From: Gemmobacter nectariphilus
GTDB lineage: Bacteria; Pseudomonadota; Alphaproteobacteria; Rhodobacterales; Rhodobacteraceae
Direction: 5' to 3'
NCBI GenBank assembly: GCA_020721445.1
Contig: DYMU01000009.1
Coordinates: 62,001-126,000 of the forward strand
DNA: 64,000 nucleotides
In this document: positions 1-7,447 of the stretch, one piece after another
Position numbering within the stretch: the first letter of the stretch is position 1
How the letters are laid out: every line of letters starts with the position of its first letter
Program-made: the position numbers and the translations under genes
The notes under the pieces: model-generated
The model's input: only the letters and a program-made list of their open reading frames with translations
What the model was told of the DNA's origin: nothing
Database searches by the model: none

Positions 1-46
1 CATAATGGTCGTAGCTCAGGGCAAGGCCCAGCAGGGGAAGCGGCAT
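1..46 (-). CDS. 5' end of an unidentified gene cut by the window edge
   Basis: Fifteen codons are visible, reading MPLPLLGLALSYDHY, then the window ends. The start is supported by an AAGGA ribosome-binding motif five bases upstream of the ATG; an in-frame ATG two codons earlier would sit on top of that motif. The gene is divergent from phnF and shares its ~200-bp upstream region, which holds a PhnF-type palindrome, so it may belong to the same regulon (inference). The product cannot be named from so little sequence. Confidence 0.45.
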   Translation of the reverse strand, partial: MPLPLLGLALSYDHY

Positions 47-224
47 GGTCATCCTTTCGGTTCTGTCAGGGGCGCGCAAGGGGCATGGCCCGACTTGCCG
101 CCGAAACCGGCAAAAGCCAAGCAGGTATGGCGGCCCCCCTTTCGGCGTTGCACACGGTTGCAATAGCGTCATGGAAGTTTTGGCTGCGGGTCACAGGACT
201 GTTGTGTCCCTCTGCGATCACGAG

Positions 225-236
225 TCATTCGGATGA
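225..236. promoter_or_regulatory. Putative PhnF operator, site 1
   Basis: TCATTCGGATGA is a 12-bp inverted repeat with one mismatch. The same 12 bases recur at 8961-8972 and a perfect version occurs at 8857-8868; I found no other copy in the intergenic regions examined. The site ends 13 bp before the phnF ATG, as expected for autoregulation by a GntR/HutC repressor. Binding by PhnF is inferred from position and repetition. Confidence 0.6.
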
Positions 237-249
237 ATTGACGACCTAT

Positions 250-1014
250 ATGGACGGAGGGCCCGGCTTGGGGCATGACAACTGGAAACTGATCCGCGAC
301 GGGATCGCGGCCGAGATTGCCGAAGGCGCTTTGCCCCCCGGGTCACAATTGCCCACCGAATCGGTGCTGTGCGAACGCTTTGCCACGGGGCGCCATTCGG
401 TGCGCCGCGCCGTGCAGGCCCTGGCGGTCGAGGGCAAGCTGCGCGTCGTGCAGGGGCGCGGCACCTTTGTCGAAAGCGCGCCGATGATCCGCTATGCCAT
501 CGGGCGGCGCACAAGGTTCCGGCAGAACCTGCTGGATCAGGGCCTGACCCCGGCGGGCGAGCAGTTGCGGGCGGAAATCATGGCCGCGCCCGAGCGTGTG
601 GCGTCGGCCTTTGGGCTGGTGCCGGGCGCGCCGGTGCACCGGCTGTTGCGGCGTGCTCTGGCCGACGGGCTGCCGATCAACCTCAGCCTGTCCTGGCATC
701 CGGCCGAGCTGTTTCCCGATCTGGCGGCGCAACGGCTGGCCGGGGTGTCGGTGACCCAGGTCTATGCGGCGGCCGGGATCACCGATTATTTCCGCAAGCG
801 AACCGTGATCTTTGCCCGCCGCCCCGAGGGCGACGAGGCGAAATTGCTGCAACAGCACCCCGATCAGCCGGTGATGGTGCTGGTTAAGACCGATGTCGCC
901 GCCGATGGCCGTGGCATTGGCCATTCCGAGGCGGTGTGGTCGGCCAACCGGGTGCAGTTCACCATCGACAGTCTGGAAGACGCACCGGATACCGCAGGGG
1001 ACCGCGATGTTTGA
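250..1014 (+). CDS. phnF: PhnF, GntR/HutC-family regulator of phosphonate genes
   Basis: The 254-residue protein has an N-terminal winged helix-turn-helix (about residues 8-75; PPGSQLPTESVLCERF and VVQGRGTFV are typical GntR segments) followed by a UTRA effector-binding domain (about 90-240), the HutC-subfamily layout. PhnF proteins repress phosphonate operons and probably sense a phosphorus metabolite. The ATG at 250 has a weak ribosome-binding site; an in-frame TTG at 268 behind GGAGGG is a plausible alternative start. The reading frame is open further upstream, but that stretch does not look like a GntR protein. The 3' end overlaps phnG by 8 bp, making it the first gene of the C-P-lyase-type operon. 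Confidence 0.9.
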   Translation: MDGGPGLGHDNWKLIRDGIAAEIAEGALPPGSQLPTESVLCERFATGRHSVRRAVQALAVEGKLRVVQGRGTFVESAPMIRYAIGRRTRFRQNLLDQGLTPAGEQLRAEIMAAPERVASAFGLVPGAPVHRLLRRALADGLPINLSLSWHPAELFPDLAAQRLAGVSVTQVYAAAGITDYFRKRTVIFARRPEGDEAKLLQQHPDQPVMVLVKTDVAADGRGIGHSEAVWSANRVQFTIDSLEDAPDTAGDRDV

Positions 1015-1435
1015 CCGGGGCACAAGCGACGACGCGTCGACCCACCTGTCGGTGCTGGCACGGGCAGAGCCCGGGCGGATCAAGGCGATGGCCGAGCAGG
1101 TTCTGCCGGCGCTGGGGGCGGTCGAGGTTCTGATCTCGCGCACCGGGCTGGTGATGCTGCCCCTGCGCGACACGGTCAAGGGCGTCGATTTCTTTCTGGG
1201 CGAGGTGCTGGTGGCCGAGGCGCACATTCGGGCCGGCGGGGCCGAAGGCTATGGCATGGTCACCGGGCGCGATCTGGAACAGGCGATGGCGATGGCGGTG
1301 CTGGACGCCGCGCGCAGCCTGCGCTTGCCGGGGGTGCCGGAGTTTGTCCGCCAAGAGGCCGCGGCGCAGGCCGCAAGCGACGATGCCCGGCTGCGCCGGA
1401 TCGAGGCCACCCGTGTCGAGATGGAGACATTCTGA
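1007..1435 (+). CDS. phnG: PhnG, C-P lyase core complex subunit
   Basis: The 142-residue protein matches PhnG in size and order, with the recognisable segment GYGMVTGRDLEQAMAMAVLD in its second half. In E. coli PhnG forms the PhnG2H2I2J2 core and, with PhnH, PhnI and PhnL, is needed to couple the phosphonate to the ribose C1 of ATP with loss of adenine. It acts in the cytoplasm. The ATG at 1007 lies inside the end of phnF, and the stop shares one base with the phnH start (TGATG), indicating translational coupling. No unusual residues are apparent. Confidence 0.93.
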   Translation: MFDRGTSDDASTHLSVLARAEPGRIKAMAEQVLPALGAVEVLISRTGLVMLPLRDTVKGVDFFLGEVLVAEAHIRAGGAEGYGMVTGRDLEQAMAMAVLDAARSLRLPGVPEFVRQEAAAQAASDDARLRRIEATRVEMETF

Positions 1436-1968
1436 TGGCTGACCCGGTTCCGACGCAGGACGATCTGCGCGACAACGCGGCGTTTGAGGCACTGATGTGG
1501 GCGATGGCGCGGCCCGGCAGCCTGCACGATCTGCCGGGTGGTATCGCCGATCTGGTGCTGGCGCTGGTGGACCGTGAATGTCGGGTGCTGGTGGACGACC
1601 CTTCCCTGGCGCAGGTGGTGGCCGCGACCGGCGCGGCGCTGGTGGCGGCCGAAGGTGCCGATCACGCCTTTCTGACACGGGCCGAGGGTGCGTTGGCGGT
1701 GTTGGCCGCCTTGCCCGCCGGATCCCCGCTTTACCCCGATCAGGGCGCGACGCTGGTGCTGCCCGCGACGCTTGGGCAGGGCCAAAGGCTGCGGCTGACC
1801 GGGCCGGGGATCGAGGGCGCGACCGAGGTGCATATCAGTGGCCTGCCCGATGGGTTCATCGACCTGCGGGCGGCGCGCTGCCGCTACCCGGAAGGGGTGG
1901 ACATGGTGTTTGTTGACGTTTCTCGGATCATGGCCTTGCCACGGTCCACCACGGTTGAGGGGATATAA
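1435..1968 (+). CDS. phnH: PhnH, C-P lyase core complex subunit
   Basis: The 177-residue protein has the PhnH pattern: an N-terminal FEALMWAMARPGSLHDLP segment and a C-terminal RYPEGVDMVFVD segment. PhnH is a fold relative of PLP enzymes without a cofactor and is a structural subunit of the cytoplasmic PhnGHIJ core, required with PhnG and PhnI for phosphonate-ribose coupling. It is slightly shorter than the E. coli protein (194 residues). Both junctions are one-base overlaps (TGATG with phnG, TAATG with phnI), so stoichiometric co-translation is likely. Confidence 0.93.
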   Translation: MADPVPTQDDLRDNAAFEALMWAMARPGSLHDLPGGIADLVLALVDRECRVLVDDPSLAQVVAATGAALVAAEGADHAFLTRAEGALAVLAALPAGSPLYPDQGATLVLPATLGQGQRLRLTGPGIEGATEVHISGLPDGFIDLRAARCRYPEGVDMVFVDVSRIMALPRSTTVEGI

Positions 1969-3026
1969 TGGCCTATGTCGCAACCCGGGGCGGTGAACGC
2001 GCCATCGAACAGGCCGAACGGCTGTATCGCGAACAGTTGGGCACCATTGACGCGGCACGGGTGCAGGGCTTGCGCGACGCGCTGCCGTGGCTGATTGACC
2101 GGGTGATGGGCGAGGCCTCGCTTTACGACGCCGATCTGGCGGCGCTGGCGCTGGCGCAGGCGGGGGGCGATCTGTACGAGGCGGTGCTGCTCTTGCGCGC
2201 CTGGCGCACCACGCAACCGCGCATCGCCATTGCCGCCCCGGTGTTGCAGGAAGACCTGTTCACGCATCGCCGGATTTCGGCGGCGTTCAAGGACATTCCG
2301 GGCGGGCAGATCCTTGGCCCGACGCTGGATTACGCGCACCGTCTGCTGGCGACCGATGTGCTGGGCGGGGCAGATTTCGTGCCGGTTCCGGTGACGCCGG
2401 CGCCGCAGGCCGCGCCCGCACAGCAGCCCAGCCTTGCCGCCTGGCAAAAGGCGATGGGTCTGGTGGCCGACCCGCCGCGCGCAGAGGTGGCCACCGACGA
2501 CATCCCTGATGTGACGCGCGAGCCGCTGTTGTTTCCCGCCGCCCGCGCCCACAGCCTGCAATCGCTGGCCCGCGCCGATACCGGGGGGGTGCTAGCCTTG
2601 GGCTATGCCGCGATGCGCGGCTATGGCAACGCCCACCCCACGGTCAACGAATTGCGTCTGGCAGAGGCCGAGGTGATGGTGCGCCATCCGTCCGGCGTTT
2701 CGTTTTCGGCGGGCCGGGTGAAGGTGTCGCAGGCCGAGGTTACCTCCAAGGGCAAATCCGGCCAGTTGGAACTGGGGTTTTGCGCCACCTTTGGCTGGAA
2801 CGAGGTCAAGGTGATTGCCGGGGCCACACTGGATTTGAACGCGGGCGGCGCGGAAAAGGGGTCGGCGGTCGAGGAAGAGTTCGTGCTGTATCACACCGAA
2901 CCCGTCGAATCGTCAGGCTTTTGCATCCACTTCAAGCTGCCGCATTACGTGACCTTCCAATCGGCTTTGGATGCGATGCGCGGGGCCGCCGTCGCGGACC
3001 CTGCCAAAGAAGAGGTGCCGGCATGA
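1968..3026 (+). CDS. phnI: PhnI, nucleosidase-type subunit of C-P lyase core
   Basis: The 352-residue protein is homologous to E. coli PhnI along its length (opening GGERAIEQAE, then RRISAAFKDIPGGQILGP, then EEFVLYHTEPVESSGF). PhnI carries the nucleosidase activity that displaces adenine so that phosphonate joins ribose C1. H321 and H326 in HFKLPHYV correspond to the two histidines that bind Zn at the PhnI-PhnJ interface in the E. coli structure, so this half of the active site looks intact. The gene overlaps phnJ by 4 bp (ATGA). Confidence 0.94.
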   Translation: MAYVATRGGERAIEQAERLYREQLGTIDAARVQGLRDALPWLIDRVMGEASLYDADLAALALAQAGGDLYEAVLLLRAWRTTQPRIAIAAPVLQEDLFTHRRISAAFKDIPGGQILGPTLDYAHRLLATDVLGGADFVPVPVTPAPQAAPAQQPSLAAWQKAMGLVADPPRAEVATDDIPDVTREPLLFPAARAHSLQSLARADTGGVLALGYAAMRGYGNAHPTVNELRLAEAEVMVRHPSGVSFSAGRVKVSQAEVTSKGKSGQLELGFCATFGWNEVKVIAGATLDLNAGGAEKGSAVEEEFVLYHTEPVESSGFCIHFKLPHYVTFQSALDAMRGAAVADPAKEEVPA

Positions 3027-3937
3027 GCCTTTCCAACCTGACCCGGCCCTGGGCGGCGTTTTCCTATGGTTTTCTGGACCCGTCGGCCAAGCGCGAGATC
3101 CGGCGCAAGATGATCAAGGCCATCGCGGTGCCGGGCTGCCAGATTCCCTATGCCAGCCGCGAGGTGCCGATTGCGCGCGGCTGGGGCACCGGCGGCTTGC
3201 AGGTCACGCTGACGCTGATCAAGCCGGCTTCGGTGGTCAAGGTGATCGACCAAGGCGCCGATGACAGCGTCAACGCCGCCTCGATCCGGCGGTTCTTGTC
3301 GCGGGTGTCCGGCGCGGGCGAAACCTGGGATACGCTGGCGGCCACGATTGTGCAAAGCCGCCACCGCATTCCCGAAGAACGCCTGCGCGACGATCAGGTG
3401 CTGGTGTTGCAGGTGCCCAACCCCGAACCTTTGCGCCCGGTGCAGCCGAACATGAGCATTGCGCGCCAGATGCACGCCGATGCCGATTATGGCCGGCTGT
3501 GGCTGGTCTTGTATGAACAGATGGTCCGTTCGGGCCGCATCATGCAGGGTGCGGCCTACCCGGCGCTGGTGAACGGGCGGCATGTGATGACGCCATCGCC
3601 GATCCCGCGTTGGGACGTGCCAAAGCTGAACATGGCGCGGCATCTGACATTCCTGTCGGCGGGGCGCGAAAAGCGGCTGTATGCGGTGCCGCCATTCACC
3701 CGGGTGGAACCCCTGGTGTTTTCCGACGTGCCCTACAAGGTCGAAGACCACACCCGGCTGACCTGCCACCGTTCCGGCCTGACCGGCGTGTTCATGAACG
3801 AAATCCCGCAGGCGGCGGGCGGGTCGGTGTTTGAAGCCTCTGACAGCCATCTGGGCATCAAGGCGATCCGCCGGGCCGAAGGTGATGCCGCCGAAATCGG
3901 CCCCTTGTGGTATCAGAACGGGGAGTTCCGGGGATGA
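3023..3937 (+). CDS. phnJ: PhnJ-like C-P lyase subunit with degenerate Fe-S cysteine motif
   Basis: The 304-residue protein aligns end to end with PhnJ: GWGTGGLQVT, VIDQGADDSVNAASIRRF, PSPIPRWDVPKL and AGREKRLYAVPPFTRVE are all present, and G38 matches the conserved Gly32 of E. coli PhnJ. PhnJ normally cleaves the C-P bond of ribose-1-phosphonate 5-phosphate by radical SAM chemistry using a CX2CX21C cluster plus a further cysteine. Here only C248 remains: the later positions read S251, A272 and G278 (CHRSG and FEASDSHLG). The C-terminus extends about 20 residues beyond that motif. The frame is clean, so this is not a simple sequencing frameshift. Homology is certain; whether it still cleaves C-P bonds is doubtful. 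Confidence 0.9.
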   Translation: MSLSNLTRPWAAFSYGFLDPSAKREIRRKMIKAIAVPGCQIPYASREVPIARGWGTGGLQVTLTLIKPASVVKVIDQGADDSVNAASIRRFLSRVSGAGETWDTLAATIVQSRHRIPEERLRDDQVLVLQVPNPEPLRPVQPNMSIARQMHADADYGRLWLVLYEQMVRSGRIMQGAAYPALVNGRHVMTPSPIPRWDVPKLNMARHLTFLSAGREKRLYAVPPFTRVEPLVFSDVPYKVEDHTRLTCHRSGLTGVFMNEIPQAAGGSVFEASDSHLGIKAIRRAEGDAAEIGPLWYQNGEFRG

Positions 3938-4734
3938 GCGTGCTGGACCGGCTGGCCCCGGAGTTGATCACGGGCGCGCCCTTGCTGGTGATGCAGGGCA
4001 TCGCCAAGCGCTATGGCCCGGTGGTGGCACTTGAAGATGTGGCCGCTACCGTCTGGCCGGGCGAGGTTTTGGGGATTGTCGGAGAAAGCGGGTCTGGCAA
4101 ATCCACCCTGCTGCGGATGATGAACCTTGAAGACACGCCCGATACCGGGACCTATACCCTTGCGCTGCCCGAGGTGGCGGGCAACCTGTTTGACCTTGAC
4201 CGTTTTGCCCGCCGCCAGTTGTGCGCGCGGCGGATTGGCATCGTCTACCAGAACCCGCATCAGGGCCTTTTGATGGGCCATTCGTCATCGGGCAACGTGG
4301 CCGAGCGGTTGCTGGTGGCCGGAGAGCGGCGCTTTGCCACCCTGCGCGCCCGCGCCCGCGAGGCGCTGGATGTGTCGGAATTTCCGCTGAACCGGATGGA
4401 TGACCCGCCGCGCCTGTTGTCGGGCGGCATGCAGCAGCGGGTGCAACTGGCCAAGGCGATTGCGTTGGAACCGGCGCTGTTGTTGCTGGATGAACCCACG
4501 ACCGGGCTGGATGTCAGCGTGCAGGCATTGGTGCTGGATACGCTGAAACGGCTGCAACGGGACCGGGCGATCACCATGGTGATCGTCAGCCATGACCTTG
4601 GCGTGATCCGCACCATGGCCGACCGGGTGATGGTGATGCGCCGCGGCCGGGTGGTGGAAGAAGGGCTGGTCGATCAGGTGTTCCAAGACCCGCAGCACCC
4701 CTACACGCAGGAGCTGGTTCATGCCAAACTCTGA
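3934..4734 (+). CDS. phnK: PhnK, ABC-type ATPase of the C-P lyase complex
   Basis: The 266-residue ABC ATPase has Walker [12 protein letters not shown], signature LSGGMQQRVQLAKA, Walker B LLLLDEPTTGLD and switch histidine in IVSHDLG. It resembles oligopeptide-type nucleotide-binding domains, as PhnK does, but has no permease partner; in E. coli PhnK docks on PhnJ in the soluble complex. The ATG at 3934 overlaps phnJ by 4 bp; starts further upstream would run deep into phnJ. It overlaps phnL by 14 bp. Confidence 0.93.
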   Translation: MSVLDRLAPELITGAPLLVMQGIAKRYGPVVALEDVAATVWPGEVLGIVGESGSGKSTLLRMMNLEDTPDTGTYTLALPEVAGNLFDLDRFARRQLCARRIGIVYQNPHQGLLMGHSSSGNVAERLLVAGERRFATLRARAREALDVSEFPLNRMDDPPRLLSGGMQQRVQLAKAIALEPALLLLDEPTTGLDVSVQALVLDTLKRLQRDRAITMVIVSHDLGVIRTMADRVMVMRRGRVVEEGLVDQVFQDPQHPYTQELVHAKL

Positions 4735-5458
4735 ACGCGGCGCGATGGTCCCGGGGGCGGTGGTCTTGCAGGTCGAAGGTCTGGCAAAAAGCTTTCAGAT
4801 GCACCATCTGGGGCAGAACCTGCACGCCTTTGACCATGTCAGCTTTACCCTGCGGGCGGGTGAGTTTCTGTTGCTGAAAGGCCCGAACGGGGTGGGCAAG
4901 TCCACGCTGCTGCGCACGATCTATCGCAGCTATCTGCCGCAGGCGGGGCATGTCTGGTTCAGCCATGGCGCGGGGCGCACCGATCTTGCCCACGCGGCGG
5001 ATGTGGATATCGCCCTGCTGCGGCGGCGCGAGATCGGCTTTGTGACGCAATTCCTGATCGCGCGGCCGCGGGTGGCCGCCGAAGACATCGTGGCCGAGCC
5101 ATTGCGCAAGGCAGGGGTGGCGGCGGAAGATGCCTTGGAACAGGCGCGGCACTGGCTGGCGACCTTTGGCGTCAAGCGTGACCTGTGGCGCGCCTATCCG
5201 ACCAGTTTTTCGGGCGGCGAGCAGCAGAAGGTGAACCTTGCCCGCGCGCTGATCCTGCCGCCACGGCTGCTGTTGTTGGACGAACCCACCGCGTCTTTGG
5301 ACGTGGGCGCGCGGGCGGCGCTGGTGGCGCGGCTGGCCGACCTGAAGGCGGCGGGCGTGGCGATGATTGGGGTGTTTCATCACCCCGGCGATGTGGCGGC
5401 ACTGGTGGACCGTGATCTTATGCTGATGGCGAAAGAGGTGGATGATGTGGCTGTCTGA
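4721..5458 (+). CDS. phnL: PhnL, ABC-type ATPase of the C-P lyase pathway
   Basis: The 245-residue ATPase has Walker A GPNGVGKSTLLR, signature FSGGEQQKVNLARAL and Walker B LLLLDEPTASLD. PhnL is needed in vivo and, with PhnG, H and I, for the phosphonate-ribose coupling reaction; it shares an ABC fold with PhnK but is not a transporter. An AGGAG motif eight bases before the ATG at 4721 supports this start; M9 (4745) is an alternative beyond the phnK stop. The 3' end overlaps phnM by 17 bp. Confidence 0.93.
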   Translation: MPNSERGAMVPGAVVLQVEGLAKSFQMHHLGQNLHAFDHVSFTLRAGEFLLLKGPNGVGKSTLLRTIYRSYLPQAGHVWFSHGAGRTDLAHAADVDIALLRRREIGFVTQFLIARPRVAAEDIVAEPLRKAGVAAEDALEQARHWLATFGVKRDLWRAYPTSFSGGEQQKVNLARALILPPRLLLLDEPTASLDVGARAALVARLADLKAAGVAMIGVFHHPGDVAALVDRDLMLMAKEVDDVAV

Positions 5459-6614
5459 TTTTCAGGTGGTTCTGGCCGATCGCGTGCTGTCGCGCGGATC
5501 GGTGCGGGTGCAAGATGGCCGGATTGCCGAGGTCAGCGACCAGATCGTCGCCGGGGCCAGCCTGTGGGGCGAAGGGTTGCTGCTGATGCCCGGTTTTGTC
5601 GACATGCACGGCGACATGATCGAGCGCGAGGTGGAGCCGCGCCCCAACGTGCGGATGCCGATGGAGTTGGGCCTGCGCGATCTGGACCGCAGGCTGGCGG
5701 TGGCGGGGGTGACCACGGGCTATGCCGCGGTCAGCTTTCACCCCGGCAGCGCCTATGGCCACATGCGCAGCTATGACCATACCAAGGCGATGCTGCGCGG
5801 TCTGAAAGACATGCGCGACCAGTTGAAGGTCGATCACCGGGTGCATGCAAGGTTTGAGGTGACCTTCCCCGATGCGCTTGCGGTGGTCGAGGAGTTGATC
5901 CGCGAAGGCACCGTCGATCTGGTCAGCCTGACCGACCACACGCCGGGGCAGGGGCAATACCGCGATCTGGAACGCCATGTGCAATCGGTGGCCAAGAACA
6001 AGAAGCTGAGCATGGAGGAAGCCCGCGCCGAGGTCGAGCGCCGGATCGCGCATAAGAAGGCCGAAAGCGGCGATCTGATGGCCACCATCGCCGCCATTAC
6101 CGCGCTGTGCCACGCGCATGGCGTGCGGCTGGCCAGCCATGACGATGACACGGTGGAAAAGGTGGCGCTGATGCAAAGCCTTGGTGCCGATATCAGCGAG
6201 TTTCCGGTGACCGCCGAGGCGGCAGCGGCGGCGCGGCGCTGCGGTCTTGCCACGGCGATGGGTGCACCCAACGCGCTGCGCGGCCAAAGCTATTCCGGCA
6301 ACCTGTCGGCGCGCGATGCGCATGCGGCGGGGCTTTTGGACATTCTGGCCTCGGATTATCACCCTTCGGCCATTCTTCCGGCGGTGCTTGAACTGGCCAA
6401 GGCCGATATAAACGGGCTGGCGGGGGCGACGCGGTTGGCCACGCTGAACCCGGCGCGGGCCTTGGGCCTGACTGACCGGGGCGAGATTGCGGTGGGGATG
6501 CGGGCCGATCTGGTGGTGGCCGACAAGGCCGGGATCGGCCATGTCCGCGCCACGCTGCGAGCCGGGCAGAAGATCTTTTCCGACGGATCGGTGGGCCTGC
6601 CGGTAGCGGCGTAA
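5442..6614 (+). CDS. phnM: PhnM, ribosyl triphosphonate pyrophosphohydrolase (first copy)
   Basis: The 390-residue amidohydrolase-superfamily protein carries PhnM landmarks: FVDMHGDMIER near residue 50, TDHTPGQGQYRD, LASHDDDT, MGAPNALRGQSYSGN and ILASDYHPSAIL. PhnM removes pyrophosphate from 5-triphosphoribosyl-1-phosphonate to give the 5-phosphate that PhnJ acts on. It starts with ATGATG behind a GAGGTGG motif, inside the end of phnL, and is the last gene of the first transcription unit. No phnN or phnP follows, unlike in E. coli. Confidence 0.93.
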   Translation: MMWLSDFQVVLADRVLSRGSVRVQDGRIAEVSDQIVAGASLWGEGLLLMPGFVDMHGDMIEREVEPRPNVRMPMELGLRDLDRRLAVAGVTTGYAAVSFHPGSAYGHMRSYDHTKAMLRGLKDMRDQLKVDHRVHARFEVTFPDALAVVEELIREGTVDLVSLTDHTPGQGQYRDLERHVQSVAKNKKLSMEEARAEVERRIAHKKAESGDLMATIAAITALCHAHGVRLASHDDDTVEKVALMQSLGADISEFPVTAEAAAAARRCGLATAMGAPNALRGQSYSGNLSARDAHAAGLLDILASDYHPSAILPAVLELAKADINGLAGATRLATLNPARALGLTDRGEIAVGMRADLVVADKAGIGHVRATLRAGQKIFSDGSVGLPVAA

Positions 6615-6627
6615 CCGCGGCGGCGGT

Positions 6628-7395
6628 CTAGACCCGTCGCACCCATTGCGCTTCGGTCTGCCAGTGCAGAGTCAGGCGGCCTTCGGGCAGATTGTCTTGG
6701 CACAGGGCAGACAGGTCGTGCAGCACCCGGTCCAGCCCGATGCGGCGCACCACATCCCATGTGGTGGACCGGGTCAGCCACAGGTCAATCAGCCCGCGGC
6801 AATCGGTGTCGCTGTGCCATGGCCACAGCGCGGTTTGCGGATCGGCAAAGCCGCGTTGCGCGCCCAGATAGGCCGCGCCCGGCAGTTTGCGGTCGTTGCG
6901 GCGCAGGTAGTCTTCGCCTTGGGTGCTGTGCTGCGCGACATAGGCATCGAAGGCCGCCAGAACCGGATGCGACAGCCGCTGGTGGCGGATGATCGCCAGC
7001 ACCCCGCCCGGAGCCAGGATCCGCGCCATCTCGGCCATGGTGCGGTCGGGGTGCAGCCAGTGCCAGGCGGTGCAGATCGTGGCCAGCGCGGCAAAGCCCG
7101 CGGGCAGGGGCAGGGCCTCGGCGCGGGCGCCAAGGATCATCAGGCCGGACGCGCCTTCGAACCGCCGCGTCAGCACCCGGCGCATGTCTCGGCCCGGTTC
7201 GGCGGCGGCAATAACCCAGTCCGGCCCCAAGGCCTGCCGCAGTGACTGGGTCGAGGTGCCGGGGCCTGCGCCCACATCCACCGCGCGGCGCAACGCTGTG
7301 GTGATGCTGGCGGCGATGTCCTGAAACGCCGCCACCGGATAGCCGGGCCGAAAGGCGGCATAGGCCTCGGCCAGCCCGTCAAAGCGTTCGGTCAT
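6628..7395 (-). CDS. Class I SAM-dependent methyltransferase
   Basis: The 255-residue protein has a Rossmann-type methyltransferase domain: motif I AVDVGAGPGTSTQSLRQ, an acidic AAAEPGRDM turn, and the LPAGFAALATICTAWHWL segment typical of ubiE/Methyltransf_11-type enzymes. The substrate is not known. It is convergent with phnM (13 bp gap) and lies downstream of the second phnM-like gene on the same strand, so it could be co-transcribed with it. The start at 7395 gives the common opening MTERF; an ATG at 7404 is possible. Confidence 0.75.
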   Translation of the reverse strand: MTERFDGLAEAYAAFRPGYPVAAFQDIAASITTALRRAVDVGAGPGTSTQSLRQALGPDWVIAAAEPGRDMRRVLTRRFEGASGLMILGARAEALPLPAGFAALATICTAWHWLHPDRTMAEMARILAPGGVLAIIRHQRLSHPVLAAFDAYVAQHSTQGEDYLRRNDRKLPGAAYLGAQRGFADPQTALWPWHSDTDCRGLIDLWLTRSTTWDVVRRIGLDRVLHDLSALCQDNLPEGRLTLHWQTEAQWVRRV

Positions 7396-7413
7396 GTCCC
7401 CCATCGGACGATA

Positions 7414-7447
7414 CCCCCCATCTGCCTTAGCCCCCCATCTGCCTTAG
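7414..7447. repeat. Perfect 2 x 17 bp tandem duplication
   Basis: The 17-mer CCCCCCATCTGCCTTAG occurs twice head to tail at 7414-7430 and 7431-7447. The second copy contains the TAA stop of the phnM-like gene (7444-7446, - strand), so the duplication probably copied the 3' end of that gene. Confidence 0.85.

Noticed and set aside
85-249. Longer PhnF with 55 extra N-terminal residues
   Set aside because: The extension would cover the operator palindrome and does not resemble the GntR family.
3023-3937. PhnJ cysteine loss as a frameshift or assembly error
   Set aside because: The frame is open and homologous on both sides of the cluster region (MNEIP..., FEASD align with the family), and no nearby alternate frame encodes the missing cysteines. 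Substitutions, not indels, explain the change, apart from a single-residue spacing difference.
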